From Blasia pusilla (Eukaryota; Marchantiophyta; Marchantiopsida; Blasiales), in contig CM114272.1 of the NCBI GenBank assembly GCA_050084515.1, positions 60,388,001-60,452,000 of the forward strand: DNA of 64,000 nt. Reading direction: 5' to 3'. The notes beneath the pieces are model-generated. The model worked only from the letters and a program-made list of their open reading frames with translations, made no database searches and was not told where the DNA came from. Made by a program: the position numbers and the translations under genes. Positions 31,961 through 45,269 of this stretch are shown here, piece by piece. Each line of letters opens with the position of its first letter. Positions within the stretch are counted from its first letter, which is position 1.

Positions 31961-34900
31961 CCATTTTCTTGCCATATTGAAATTTAACATGGAAAGAAAA
32001 TTCCAATTTGAAGCCCTCCAATTTTTTACATCTCTATCTCCCCCTCCTTTATTTAAAATTAAAATTTGAAAATACTCAATGGGAAACTTTCCATTTTTTC
32101 TTCCCCTTCCCTATTGAAAAGAAAATATGATCTCTCATTCACTTTTGTGATAGGAAAAAACCCTCAAAACATTAAGTATGAACCCTCCGTTGTTGCAAAT
32201 TTAATTTTCTTTTTTTCCATACTTTACTCAAAATGTAATCTTATCTCCTTCTCTCATATATTCAAAAACAAGAAAGTTCAGTTTTTTCATAAAGTCATTC
32301 CTTGTTGAAAATGAATCTCTTTCTCCCTTCCTTTCCAATATTGAAAACAAGACTCCTAGTACAAAGTTTTTTTGATTTTTTTTCTTTTTCCTTCCTATTT
32401 TCCCCCTTCCTCCACTCTTTTAAGAAAAATAAAATGTTTATGGGTTAATTACTTGTGAAGCCTCAAATACGTGGCATAAGAAGAGAATTTAATATTTCAT
32501 CGGTGTTGATGCCAATCTATATCATATATCTGCATATGAATTGGAATATTGTTGATTTGAGCTCTTAGAGGGTCCCTATTTTGTGAGGCAACTTTTGAAA
32601 TTCCGTTTTGTTTATTTTTATATTGGTTTTGGCATCCCCTTTTCATGTTGACTACCTTTCTCCCTTCAAAGAGCATAAAGGCATTTATGATTGTGATGAC
32701 TTTTAACATTTAATTGTTGGACTTCTTATTTTTAAAGAACTTTGATGAGTTGTTGCATCTTTTTTTCTTGTGGACAACCTTTTCCACTTTTAAATTGCAT
32801 GAAAGTTATATGATTGTGGTCCATATGGGATCTTTTGCAAAGATGGTGTAGCATACAAAATGTTTCTAATGGACCATAAGACTCAATCCTTCACTTGATT
32901 GTTTTGCACATGAAGAGATTGACAAGAAAGACTTGAGAGAGTACTTTCAAGATCAAACCTTTTGTAAATTTAGTGTCACACGACTTTTGCCCCCATTTTG
33001 CATGCCATGTAGATATCTCCTCTCAAATATGTTTTTGCAAAGATATCTTTTACAATTTTCCCACTATGTGCAGTTGGGGGCAACTATAAGTACGGAATTT
33101 GAAACTTAGAGAACTGACAAAGTAATAGTAACTTTTGAAAGAGATGAATCAAGAATGTTTCCATTTTTTTATCTATATAACTTAAAAGAATAATTTACAA
33201 AACATATGGAAGGAGGGGAAAAAATTATTTAAAAATAGCTCAAAGAACCTCATCTCAATGACCTCACGTGGTGGAGCAAGTTGGAAAACTGCTTAACAAA
33301 ACTAAGATAGAGAATACAGAATAGTCCCATTTAATGGGAAAATTGGACTCTATTGGAAGCACGCTTGATTCCAAAAAAATTGGCATGTTTTCTTTAATAA
33401 TTAAATTTAATCTGAATATTATTCAGTCCATTTAAAAACTAATAAAATCCTCTATATGAAACTATCTTTCTTTGCTCAACTTTAACCTTATCAACATAAA
33501 TTTGGAAAAAATGGTTCTAAATTTAAGCACCGTATCAATATCGAGCATGTCAAAAGTAACTTTGTAGCTCTAGATGAAAGGATAGGCTTTATCTACTAGA
33601 AATTTATGATGGAAATATGCAATGGGAGTGTGGTTGCAAGTGTTATATTTGAAAAATGATATATAATAGCGATGCATAATGGACCTTGCCTTTAAGGACC
33701 ATTAAGACTAATCAAAGGAGTGTCACAAGAGTATGATATATCCCAAGTTGTTTCCTACAACTAATGTAGTAGAAATAAAGTTTGAATTCTTGGTACAAGA
33801 GCACTTATTATAAACTCTATATATGATCAAACTAATATTTCTATAATTTTTTATCTAATCTTACAAGTAATGTAAGGTAATATATGAAGTTCATCACCAG
33901 TTTCATGATTTTAGGGCTATTTGCAAGATTACATCAAGGCATGTTGGGATCCTTGGCAATACACCTTTTAGGAGGTTATTGCAAATTGCTACCTTAGAGA
34001 TTATGTGTGTATAGAGTTCATCCTTCCTTTGTGTGTTTGAAGACACATTATTATATGTCATGCTTGTAGTAGTTCCACTTGAGTATGTGAGGGTTAAATA
34101 GGATGGTATTAGAAGGATTGAACTTTTGTAAGAGGCCTTTTCTTGTTGGGCATGCTATGTGCTATTATATTAGAGAACTAGTTGTAGAGTAGGTGAGGGA
34201 AAGTCCAAAGTATATTCTATGTTAATAATAACATATTTTTGGTGTGATAATTTATGCACACATATTTTCATGGAGTTGATAAGGAGGATTTATCCTTAAG
34301 GAGGCTCACATGGAGCTTATTTGTAGATATCAAATCTCAAGTGGGATCCATGATACATTGCAACAAGGCTAAATAGCTGTATTGAGCCTAGAATCTTTTG
34401 AGTTAAGAATGGGCTAGGATTGAAATTGATATCATAGACTCATACATATTATTTTTCTTTTACTCACATATATTTGTTGAACACATGATGTATATGTGTA
34501 ATGTATCTAGGCCATATTGCAAGAGAATCTCATGCTAGAACTTTAGAACATGTTTCCTTTTGAATATTTATATACATCCCAAAGAGTAGGCTTTATATGT
34601 AAAGATCAAGCACGTTGCTTCTCAATAGTAAGATTTAATTTTTTGGGTAGTGCATTTTTAGTTGTTCCTTGTGATTATGTGTATGTAACCTTATGAGTCT
34701 TGATCATATGGAAGTACATGAGCAAAAGAATTTGTAAACTTAAGGTTTGATTCAAAGAAATATGTTGAAAAATGCTAGATTTGAGTGGCATTGAAGAGAA
34801 TCCTTATGAGGCTTCTTAATGTTCTAAAAGAATTTCTTAAGGAGCAATGAAGATCCTATTTTTGGGTAAAAAATAATTGATAAGGAACTAGTGTTTATCG

Positions 34901-35499
34901 AGGCTTGATTAAGTGTGTGGGTTGTGCTAGTGATGCATATTTACATGACACCATAGGTGAAACCTTACCAATCATATCATACTATACATTCATATGTTGC
35001 TTATTGTATTGTTATGAGAGGTCTCATAACTAACCTTAAGTAATTCTAGGCATGTAGGCCCTTGTCGATATCTTAGAAGTTATAAATCTACATCAACGTT
35101 AATCCCTACCAATCTTATATTTCTATACAACATAGGTTGGATTATTGTGCCTAGCTACTTCTAAAAATCAAATATGTCGGCCACCAAAATTAACCATATG
35201 CCAAATTTTGGGCAAATGATGAGAGAAAAAGGCACCAAGTTTTATCTTATGGACATTTGCTTCTTGTGAGTAGTAAGAGAAAAAATGGGGCTATAAAGCT
35301 ATGTTAAGCTTCTTTGAGTAACCTTATGGATGAGCAAAGTGGGAAGACTCAAGGAGAGAGCAGACTCAAGTAGTCTACCCAATGGGGGCCTAGGGTGCCA
35401 TACGGGCTGTATGAGGGCTAAAAAACGGGTGCGGGCTTGGCTAGCTTGGGTCTACGACAAAACGTGATGGTCTCGGTGGGCTTAGCGGCGAGTTTGGGT

Positions 35500-35592
35500 G
35501 CAGGCCGTAGATATCTGGGGCCCGTAGGGACATGTTTGTCACTAGGATAGACATAGGTCCGCGGACATGGACTTTGTCCATGTGCAGCCTTG
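35500..35592. repeat. Half copy of the CAAGGTTGC MITE family
   Basis: CGGACATGGACTTTGTCCAT followed by GTGCAGCCTTG (35,562-35,592) matches the right end of the 49,387 element (GGACACAGACTTTGTTCGCG then TGCAACCTTG). The left end is not present nearby, so the copy is truncated. Confidence 0.4.
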
Positions 35593-38500
35593 CTACATGA
35601 TAAATCCATCCATTCACATCGAAAAAGAAATAGTTTGGGCTTCCCATTCAACTATGCAAGAATTTTTTGAGAGAACAAAACAAAATATTTTGTTATAAAA
35701 TTTATGACCATAATCAAGTTTTTGGCCATGATCATATGTATTTCACATATCATGTTAAAATATTTATACTACTAGTCTATTATTTGAGGATTGATTTGTA
35801 TGTTTCAACACTTTGATATATGATATATGGAAAAATGCGAAGCAAGAAAAATACAATAGTTGAACTCATATATATTAATTTACATTATGTACATTGTATT
35901 ATTTGTATGGGCATCTAACTTCTAGTACAACTAATAAAATATCATATTTGACAAGAATAGTAACAAAACTTCAAATGCATTAATTTTGATGGTGCTAAAG
36001 GAAAGAATTTCGAACCCAAATGCCCATTCTAGTTAGAATGAGTTGTTCCAAAGGCATATAGGAATCATTATATGTAACCTTCTTAGGGTTTGTCACTAAG
36101 AAATTTCGTCCCAAAACCAAGCTACGGGAAAGAAGTGTGCAACCATCCTTCATTGTAAAGGGAATGAGAATGCATAATTGCGAATGCTTTCCTAAAACTA
36201 AACAAAGGAAATGTCTTCCTTAGAGTCTCTCTAAGATTCTCTATACATAAGGAAATATTGGGGTATTCATTTTTTCATATGTATAAACATCCTAATATTT
36301 CCTTTGAAAATATAGATTCCTCTATTATACACCTCCTTTCCAAAAGTTAAAATTTTGTAGCCAGTGTTGATATTTCTTTTTGTTGTTGGTGAACTCTGAG
36401 ATCACATTCTTGTTTCTCAAAAAGCGGGTTACCAATGGAATAACCTTGACATGTGTCATATGATGATTGGAAAATGTTGTATTCTTCAAAAATAGCCCTA
36501 ACATGTTGAGAATATATAACGAACATATCATAAGTATAAGAGGAGCCAAAAAAATGAAATAAGAATCACTAGTTGTCCTCTTGTGGAACGTAGCTCCTTG
36601 AATACGGCTGCACAAGAAACTAAATTGAATGGGTTAACCTCAATCACTTAAATTGAACCCCTTTTCAGAGAAATATCAAGAGCAAAAAAAATCTTATGAA
36701 CCACTCTGCCACAACCACCAAGGGTGGTCAATTCAAATTGATATAGAAATGAGTGAACATGAAGTGGAAACAAAATTGCAAGAATAGGGATCGAGGAACC
36801 ACGAAGTATAATATCCCTCTAATAGCCAAATGGGGAACTCTAGAAGGATTCCTATCCATAAGGACCATAACCAACAAACAACAAGTACCCAAAATTCTAG
36901 AGATACAATAAGATAGGCGAGTTGTCACAACATGCGCTCACACCTTCTAAAGAGAGATAAAATCACTTGTAGAATCTAATGGGATCAAGAAATCAAGAAG
37001 ATTGTTAAAATCCATGCAAAATATCTTGCATGTTAATAAGCAAAGAGTATGAAGAATCTCTCATAGAAGGAGGAGTTCATTGTATATTCAAGCTTAACAA
37101 GTTCAATAAAATGTCCCCACTTGGTTTCTATTGATATTGAGCCCAATTAAGCTTGTGAAAAGCTCTAAGTTAAGATTTATTGCGTACTCTTTCATAAAAC
37201 TTGGTGTGTCTCCACTTGAAGAAGGGTGAAGAACTTCTAATAATGCCAGTGAGTTCGCACTTAGAACTACATGAGAAGGAAGTCACAATACTTGAGCCAT
37301 AGGCGAAAACTCACCAACTGGCTCCAAACCTAAGTTTTGTCGTTGTTATATTGAAGTTCTCTCACGATTGGCATGACAAGTGGCTCATTTTTAAGATTCT
37401 CCCAATCCCTAGATATAAAGCATTAAATACGTGTTGATTCGACATACCTTCTCTTAGAGGGAGAACAAAAATCCATTAGAGAAAGAGTAATAGGAGATAA
37501 GAAGCATTGAGATCTGTGTGATCACACGCTTCTTGATTTGAGAAAACCTCTCTGCTTGATATATGACAATGAAGCAAGAAGATATTTTTTGGTACCAAAG
37601 GCAACATCAATCTTTTTTGGAAATTTTGGGCAACATGATTATTGGTTTTTTGGATAGCACAAACTATATACTAGTGTAATGAGATATAGGCATGTTGTTC
37701 AAGACATGAGGGAAGATCATAAGCCAAAATTCAATGAGAATCGAAGGATAAGCTCCATAGTAAAAGGAGTGAGTCTGTGAGACCCATCAAGAAAATCTTT
37801 AGAGGGATAGAATTATGTTTAGAAAAACGTGAGGTTTTGATTGAAAATCACTTCAAGAAGGATAAGAAGCCGTTGAAGGTTAGACAAAAGATAAGCGACC
37901 TCCGGTCCTTCATGGTATGAAAAGAATTGGATCAAGAATATGAATTGTGAAAGCCCTTAAGAAGGCAAGGATGAAGTAGTGAGGTAAGTATTGATACTAT
38001 TGAAAAAGTAAGAAAGATGTGTGAGAGGAATAAACATAAAAATAGGCACCAACAAAGAAAAAAGAAATACTAGAAAACCCACTTGGTTTGAAAATAATCA
38101 ACTCCCTAAGACGATCAATGACATAACAAGACCAAACAAACATAAATGCAATATATATATTAGAAGAAATTCAGAATAAGATTGAAAACACCAAAAAAAA
38201 GATGTGAGAAGAAAGTGAAACTTCTCCGCCGATGTTTGACATGAAGGATGAGGGTGCAAAGTCGAATGCATCATATATTAAAAGATTGAGAAAAGCGAGA
38301 GTAACCCTTTGATCTTATTGTAAATGATAATCGTACCATGAAAGAAGGACCAAAATTTCAAACGTGAGGTAATAAAAAAGTGAGTTTAAGTTGCATGGAG
38401 AGATTAGAATAAGAATGAAATAGCTACTTTCGAAACACTCAAGGATCGTCCTTGTCTAATCCTCCTCCTCCACTCTTCTTCTACGAACAAGAGCACCGCA

Positions 38501-39000
38501 ACCATAACAATTCGAGAACTCAAAATTTGCTATGTCGATTCTCTATGATATTCCATTATCTCAAAGCTCACCCAAAACCTTTCTACAAGTGGAGATAGCC
38601 GGTAAAAGGCATAAGTGATTTCTACAATTGGAGGTTACTAGGTAATACTTGAACGGGGTTCTAAAGAGGTTCATGGGTTAGAAAAATTCATAGTAGCCCT
38701 TGGAAACATGAATTCCTCTTTTCAACCATATAAAATTTAATTTTCATCGAAAAAAATTCACAATAAATGTGTTAAACCAATCTATATTATTGTCAAAAAG
38801 TGTCCCTTTCATTTTCGAAATGATTTTTTTAACCAAAGAGGTATGTTAAACACCCCTAATCCCCTACCATTATAAACTATTTTTTTTTTACAAGTTTATT
38901 TCTTTCTTTCTCTCTCCATCTACCCTATGCTATGGTCCTACATACATGTTTGATAATAATTCTTTTCTCACCACGCGTTGTTTGAATTTTTATTTTTAAT

Positions 39001-41219
39001 TTCTAAAATCTTCCTCCCTATTCTCTCTTGCCCTTTGCACATCCCCCACTTTCGCAGACCCTAATTAGGATACCGCCAGCTTTTCAGGATTTGAATCTTG
39101 GCTTTTTTCAAACAATAACGGAATTCCATTTTCAATGTTTAGACAGAAGCATGCTCCGGAGCACAGCGGTACGGCATAGTTTGTGGCAGGAGCTCTGCGC
39201 TTGGGAGTGTGGGCGAGTTATGGAGATCATAATCGAATGAGAATGCGCAGTGCGGTGTAATTTTATGCGATTCACGATTTTCAGGCGCGCGGCGTGCTCG
39301 TCGAAGTGCTTTCTTGGCTTCTCCTCCGTGTGCGCGCGGCGTAATTAGTGGATTGTGTGTCTCCACTTTGTTCTATACGGCTTCTACGGCTTGGTGGTTG
39401 ATCGCGAACTTGGTTGTTGCTGTGCTATTTCTCTCTTCTTTTGATTGCTCTGTATTTGGGAGTAGGTGTCTCACGTGCTAGAGATACGAATTTTCCAAAT
39501 GAACCTTTACATGCAGTGTCTTACATGATCGATTGACATACGCCACATATTCATGGATTTCATGTCTTCTCTGAACGCATTATTATTATTTCTCTTTCGG
39601 ACTCAGATGTTCGGTCGGTTGCTCGTTGATTATTCGCCGATAACCATCTGGAAATCCCGCGAGAGATCCACCAAATGCCGCTTTCCTCATCTCCGCCCTC
39701 AGTAACGTTCTGGTCGAGAAATCGAGAATTTGGCCAAACAGACGGTGCCCGTTCCCATCACTCTTCCGTGAGTTTTACCATGTAGACAATTTACAGGTGT
39801 TTCAATTACGTTTGGATTCCTGCATGATTGACTTGGCCTATGCTCACTTTATGCATCTGAATCATCTCGAGGCTCTATTGTAAAGGCATAGTCAGCGTCA
39901 CTTTTCCTCGGCGGTGAACGAGACTTCATTGCCTAAAAAGCTTGTGAAAATGTCACCACCCGACTTCACAAAGCTTCTCGGGGAACAAGTCCATGCTTGA
40001 TCTTCACCAGCAGCTCCAATTATGTCCGGGACCGTAAAACTGAATCAATCAACCTTATCCTCTAAAGCAAGTCACCTTCGGCCCGTTATCAGCTTCCGTT
40101 AATAACTTGGTTTACTTGATATGAAGTGAGAAACAAAAGTGGGTGAAACTGGCCGCTGCCCCACGCGTGATTTCTCGCCGATCGTGAGCGCTGACCTGAC
40201 AGTATTGCGTATGATGATGCAGGCCACATCTGCGCTAAAACTGGCAAACGTCATGCGTCCTTTGCCCTCTGCTTCACCGTCACGCCTTCATCACCTCACT
40301 AGAATTGTAGTTCAGAACCCTCAAGATTCGGGGAACTTTGCTGGAAATCTGTGCCTAGTCCCAATTTACACAGCCGTTTATCGCTATTATTTGAACAAGC
40401 AGTTCATCGGCATTCGTTATAAGGTCCCGTCTTTTCGGAAATCTTTGAGCACCCCTGCATTTGTTCATGGCATTCACTTGAGCAACAAAAGCCTTGCACT
40501 TGATGGTTGGTGTACCAAGTGTGGTCGGGATATGTTGTGGCCTCTGAAATCCATCACAATTTGAGGTCAAGAACCATCGGCGGCTCGATGCTGTTAGGCA
40601 AGATTGGGAGGACTCGCTACTATGTGAAATTTTGGTACCATTGATTGCGGGTCCATGACTTGGATTTCCGTCGATACAAGTAAGCGACGTATCTCGATGA
40701 CACATTTCAGTCGCGATGTGTAAAGCCCGGTGGTCGATTTCCGGAAATTGCATTTATTCCTGCGTAGATTTGTAGCAATAGATCACAGATTAGCAAAATT
40801 TTGCAGCAATATTTCTAAGCGGAATCGCGAAGACGGCAGCATGTGATTTTTCCGCAATCTTGTTCGCCCTACCTTCGAGTGCCTTCAGATTCTACGAGGT
40901 CCATACTACATGATACAATTTTGCAAACGGAAACGGGGTGATGACAGCAGCATGTGCTTGGTCCTCGATCTAATACGCCCTACCTTCGAGTGTCATTAGA
41001 TTCTAGGAGGTCGATATCACATGACGGATACAGTTTTAAAACATCGAACAGGGAAAATCTCTTTAAATGATAGTAGGTATTGGTTATAAATTGCTGTAGG
41101 AGAAATCAGAACATAACAGAGAGTGGGTTAAAATTGAATAAGAATCCTTGGCAGATCAATGGCAGAACTGCTTTTTTCTTTCTTTCTAAGTTGCGTCGCA
41201 ATGCCAGGGATTTTAAAAC
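39001..41219. other. Upstream region of the GT34 gene
   Basis: Base composition becomes more balanced about 2 kb before the glycosyltransferase. A 141-codon plus frame at 40,139-40,564 begins MGETGRCPTRDFSPIV, but it has no family resemblance and I do not call it. This region probably holds the promoter and leader, possibly with an upstream exon; I found no clear TATA box. Confidence 0.4.
40803..41025. repeat. Tandem duplication upstream of GT34, offset 111-120 bp
   Basis: GCAGCATGTG at 40,836 and at 40,947 is followed in both units by CGCCCTACCTTCGAGTG, then AGATTCTA(C/G)GAGGTC and CA(C/T)ATGA. Both units begin TTTTGCA. The units differ at roughly a quarter of positions. They lie 200-400 bp upstream of the coding frame, where regulatory DNA is expected. 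Confidence 0.65.
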
Positions 41220-42755
41220 ATGCGAGATCTCTCTGACCTTCGTATTTTACCTGTCAGGTTTAGTAGTGCTGCGGTGTGGAACCGTGTACACACCGCTGTG
41301 CTCTTCTCCACCTCTGTACGTCGTAGGCCCCTGGAGCAGAGGCGGGAACATCGAATCGCTCGTGAGGCGATTCAACTATTGAAGAGTCCGGGGACAACAC
41401 GCTCTGTATCAATGAAGAGGATCTCGATCTCTGCTCTCGACTGGACGGAGTCTAAGGCTCCGGTGTCGAGGATTCCGATCTCCAAAGCTTCAGTTGACAC
41501 CACTAAGTTGCCATGGCAGGGGAACCAACCGATAGAAGAGGAGATCAAACGGAGATCTCCAGAAATGAAGTACTTGTATCTTATTAGCGGATGCATGACC
41601 GTTATGGTCATATGGGGCCTTTTACGAGAAGTGAGCAACAACCTGCCACTAGTATTCTACGGATATGGAGGGATTGAGAGTGTGGAACACAAGCAGCAGA
41701 TCACGGAGCGGATCACGGCACATAATATAGCGCAGTTCAAATTCACAAATGATCCAATCACAAGTCGTCCAGGTCGGCAGGAGTCCAGACAATTTCTTCA
41801 GAGATTTCCTCACAGCCTTGGTTCTCGCGTGCGTGATTGGGATAGGCAACGGAACAATTATGTTGCCAGTGTTGATTGGTCAGCAGATGGGACCGGATTC
41901 TTCTTGGTATCCGGGCAACAACCACGCAGTTGCGCCAAATCAATAGGCGACCATTACTTCCTCAAGTTTCTCAAGAACAGAGTGGACTACTGCCGTCTAC
42001 ACGGCATCAAGAATCACCTGTACAATATGGCTAACATTGACGAAGGTGTGGATCGAATGTGGGCTAAGCTTCCTCTTCTCAGGACTCTGATGCTGCAGCA
42101 CCCTGACGTCGAATGGTTCATGTGGATGGATAGTGACGCCCTCATTACCGACATGAATTACAAGATACCGCTTGACAGGTACAAGGAATTCAATTTCGTC
42201 ATACACGGGAACCCGGATCTTGTGTACGATAAAAAGCAGTGGTCAGGACTAACGACGGGGGTTTTCTTAATCAGAAATTGCCAATGGTCTTTGGATTTCC
42301 TGGAAGCTTGGGCACGCATGTCCGACAAAGTATTCGAGGAGAAGTGGGGTGTTTTTCTCTCCGACCATTTGACAGGAAGGCCACGGACGCAGGCTGCTGA
42401 GGATCAATCAGCAGCCGTATATCTCCTCGCTAGTGAGCCGTCTAAATGGGGAAGCAAGGTCTACATGGAGAAGTCCGACGACTTGAGTCGTTACTGGAAA
42501 GAGGTTGTGGATATATACGAAGAGATGGGAGAGAATCCGAAGGAGATCAGATGGCCATTTGTGACTCATTTTGCTGGCTGCGACCCATGCATGGGTTTAG
42601 GCAAGACTGCGACCATTGCGACTTGCCAGAGTGGAATGGAGCGCGCATTCAATTTTGCTGACAATGAAGTGTTGGCTCATTATGGCTTCATGCACGCTGA
42701 TCTTTCGTCCCATGTGGTGAAGCCTATCGATTCTTCAGCAAAGGAGGAGCAGTAG
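41220..42755 (+). CDS. GT34 glycosyltransferase, xyloglucan xylosyltransferase-like
   Basis: This is the one clearly intact gene in the window, with 511 codons and no intron. It encodes a type II Golgi membrane protein: residues 117-136 (KYLYLISGCMTVMVIWGLL) form the only membrane segment, and the catalytic domain faces the lumen. Family GT34 landmarks run in order: SCAKSIGDHYFLKFLKNRVD (238-257), WAKLPLLRTLMLQHPDVEWF (281-300), the metal- and sugar-nucleotide-binding MDSDALITDM with DxD at 304-306, FVIHGNPDLVYDKKQWSGL, TGVFLIRNCQWSLDFLEAW, EDQSAAVYLL, FVTHFAGCDPCMG and FNFADNEVLAHYGFMHADL. Known GT34 enzymes add alpha-1,6-xylose to xyloglucan or alpha-galactose to mannan from UDP-sugars; which applies here cannot be told. 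The true start may be Met65 (41,412), which would leave a 51-residue cytosolic tail, closer to typical family length. Confidence 0.93.
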   Translation: MRDLSDLRILPVRFSSAAVWNRVHTAVLFSTSVRRRPLEQRREHRIAREAIQLLKSPGTTRSVSMKRISISALDWTESKAPVSRIPISKASVDTTKLPWQGNQPIEEEIKRRSPEMKYLYLISGCMTVMVIWGLLREVSNNLPLVFYGYGGIESVEHKQQITERITAHNIAQFKFTNDPITSRPGRQESRQFLQRFPHSLGSRVRDWDRQRNNYVASVDWSADGTGFFLVSGQQPRSCAKSIGDHYFLKFLKNRVDYCRLHGIKNHLYNMANIDEGVDRMWAKLPLLRTLMLQHPDVEWFMWMDSDALITDMNYKIPLDRYKEFNFVIHGNPDLVYDKKQWSGLTTGVFLIRNCQWSLDFLEAWARMSDKVFEEKWGVFLSDHLTGRPRTQAAEDQSAAVYLLASEPSKWGSKVYMEKSDDLSRYWKEVVDIYEEMGENPKEIRWPFVTHFAGCDPCMGLGKTATIATCQSGMERAFNFADNEVLAHYGFMHADLSSHVVKPIDSSAKEEQ

Positions 42756-44206
42756 CAGATTGTGCGCCTGAGCGTCTGCTTTGAGGGGATTAACGGTCGA
42801 ACTGGTAACCAGACAAGTTGTGGCACTCAGCCGCGGTTTTCAGGATCCGACCCTATATTTTTGCAGCGCTGATATTTCATCAGTCACGGCTGTAAGTGGA
42901 GTGGAGTTTATGGGATGAAAGGGGTAACATTTATCAATCACAATGAACTCCTTTCCGAGTACCGATGGCCATTCTTGCGTCTTTTGTAGCTATTCTCCGA
43001 GTGTACTTATATATCGATGCTTTCGCCTTTACTCCACAGAGTGAGGGTTTCCTGAATTACTCTATATCGCAGTGCTGGAAATATGAATCTCAATTTGTGG
43101 CCCTATTAAATGTTATTAGCTTCCCCTTGCTCATTTCCGATTAGTTTACCCCAGGATTCCGCCTGACAGTTGGGCCATTACTTTCATCCGTCAGGTTTCG
43201 ACAGAAACCTGACTCGGAGTATCTACGAAGTAAAGCCTCGATGTCAAACTCTGATATATCTGTTGACGTCAAATTAAGCATTGGGCATCGAAGGAAAGTG
43301 TCTTTCTTAAGTGGGCAAATTGCATAGTCGCTATGTTCCATTTGAAAACTGATATTAGGACTGAAGGATGATTGCCCGAGGGAAACGATTTCTTATACTT
43401 CTGTACCATAAGTGTGATTGGATGTACAGTCGTAAGATTTGCTACTATTCTCACGCATCTTCTTAGCAGCACATTCACCGACAAGCCCACAAATGGACAT
43501 CCATCAGATCAAACTGTTGCTCTTAAGGAGATCTTCATGATCTTAATCCGGCTTCTCCCTCTTGTGTTGGACTGTAAGCGGAAAATTTGTAATCCTGCTT
43601 GTCTCCATTTGGACTGTCTCATACTCGGTGCTCCCTTCCACTGACTCCATGGCGGCGGCCGCCTCACCGTCCTGGCGTCATCAATAACTGCTGCTCGAAT
43701 CTAAACTGTTTGTGCCGCTGCTTCTGCAGAAAAGCAAACAAGCTACGTCAAAAGAACGCCTTGCAGTGTGCAGTTTGAGTATATCCTCCTCAGGCTCCCT
43801 TTCAACACTCTTCTATGGGCTACACAACTGCTTAGATCAGAGATTGTGGAGTATGCCACCGTTCCCAAGAGAAAGCTCAAGAGGAGATTCTTCTAAACTG
43901 ACGGCGGCTCTGTGCCACTTCAACAACTGAAATTGGACATTCTCGCCCATCTTGCGGTATTCCAGTGTCACATGATCCCCCAGCTGCCAGGTCCAGCCTT
44001 GATCTCCAACGTAGATGGCAAAGAAAAAACTTGTGTCAACAACTCCTCTCATCGCGCATGATAGCGTGCCCGGGTACGACGTACACAGCCATCGATCGCA
44101 GGGTGTATGCAATAAGAAATCGCCCGCGATCCTCACGCACCATCTGCTGACTTATGAGCCCAGAATCTCAATCCTCAATTAAACGCATAGCTGGGCGCAT
44201 ATCACT

Positions 44207-44238
44207 CGACCAAACTCAGAAACTAGTTTGGTCGAGGG
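44207..44238. repeat. Perfect 12-bp inverted repeat with 8-base loop
   Basis: CTCGACCAAACT is followed by CAGAAACT and then AGTTTGGTCGAG. It lies in non-coding DNA between the two unassigned minus frames. A terminator-like role has no meaning here in plant nuclear DNA. Confidence 0.75.
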
Positions 44239-44484
44239 TTTCTAGATCAGGACTCAGGACATCTCGTGAGGGTGTGGGACAGCTAGAAAGCTTCAAGCAT
44301 CGCCTGGAAACACGAGCTCTTATGTCCCTTTCGTTTCGTCTTATGTCAATTATTACATACTTCCAAACCCCATGGCCCTTTCAGGTCTCCTTGCACAGTA
44401 CATCCCTTCACTCCCACCACTGATTCTCTCCGTAGAATCGTCCGTCCAACCACAGGTCTATGATCGGAAGGTTACGACACACTA

Positions 44485-44510
44485 TCTCTATATATATATA
44501 TATATATACT
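44485..44510. repeat. (TA)n microsatellite
   Basis: A run of about ten TA units ending ATACTAGTAG. Simple sequence repeat with no other feature. Confidence 0.8.
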
Positions 44511-45269
44511 AGTAGATGATTCAGTGATGTAATTTAACTGGTTTAAAATCTTTTCATGAAGGGATTTGAGATCTTTTCAAAGAGACGAGTTCAATTTCCA
44601 CCATCGACAGTGGGAACGGTTTCAACTCCAGGGCAGTGACGTCTCTGCCTAGGCATGGCTGACCCCTCTAGACACATGTGGCTCGACTATGCTCCCCGTT
44701 AAAGAATTTCGGAAACTTTCTAGACCTTCATTTAAATCTCCCGAGTAAAATGCTTGAAAGCCTTCAGTGAAGTACCACATCTCCTCAGAGCGTACCCGAG
44801 AAAAACGCTTGAATTCTGGATAGAAAATTGCTGGAAATCTGGATGTGAAATCGGATTCGGTGTCACTCTCACACAGCATATGGAGGGGATTCCATAGGCC
44901 TGTCGACTTCCATAGACTAGAAATCCAACTGCCGTTCATCTCTGTCTGGAAAAAGGCAACAGGCGACGTCAATGGTACGGAAATCTCTCACTCTCCCCCT
45001 CTATTGACAGGCCCGATCATGGTGGACTCACGAAGGCATGCATCTGATACCAACGCTGGGGCCCTGGTGAATGAGGGATTGTGACGACGCTTTGAAGATC
45101 AGTTGCTCGACGATGGAGTTGCAATTCCGGGATGAATACCCATTAGCAGCGACAGTCCTCGACGACGAAGAGCTGCGCACTTGCCGCTATGGATGCACAA
45201 AGTCCCACTACTCCAACAACACCGTCCTCAGCGCGAATGCCAGCCCTCTCTTCAGCCAACTCTCCTACC

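Larger units (their letters stand above)
29701..39000. other. AT-rich non-coding DNA
   Basis: I see no gene in this 9.3-kb stretch. Open frames are short and contain no recognisable motifs. Two relics of the MITE family found at 49,387 occur within it (about 31,690-31,960 and 35,500-35,592). The rest looks like old, unconstrained intergenic sequence. Confidence 0.55.
42756..45000. other. GT34 3' flank with unassigned minus-strand ORFs
   Basis: Two minus frames read like protein but match nothing I know: 44,972-44,649 (107 codons; SRVRSEEMWYFTEGFQAFYS) and 44,136-43,837 (99 codons; IYVGDQGWTWQLGDHVTLEY). They could be pieces of one decayed minus-strand gene. A weak initiator-Met-like primer site (TGGTATCAGATGC, minus strand, 45,040-45,052) lies just upstream, so they may belong to a retroelement. 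I would not call either as a gene. Confidence 0.3.

Noticed and set aside
40139-40564. 141-codon ORF upstream of GT34
   Set aside because: No family resemblance, no convincing splice link to the GT34 frame, and it overlaps an equally long antisense frame.
45040-45052. Primer-binding site of a further LTR retrotransposon
   Set aside because: TGGTATCAGATGC matches the initiator-Met site at only about ten of twelve positions and no LTR edge or gag motif is recognisable, so it is mentioned only as a weak hint.
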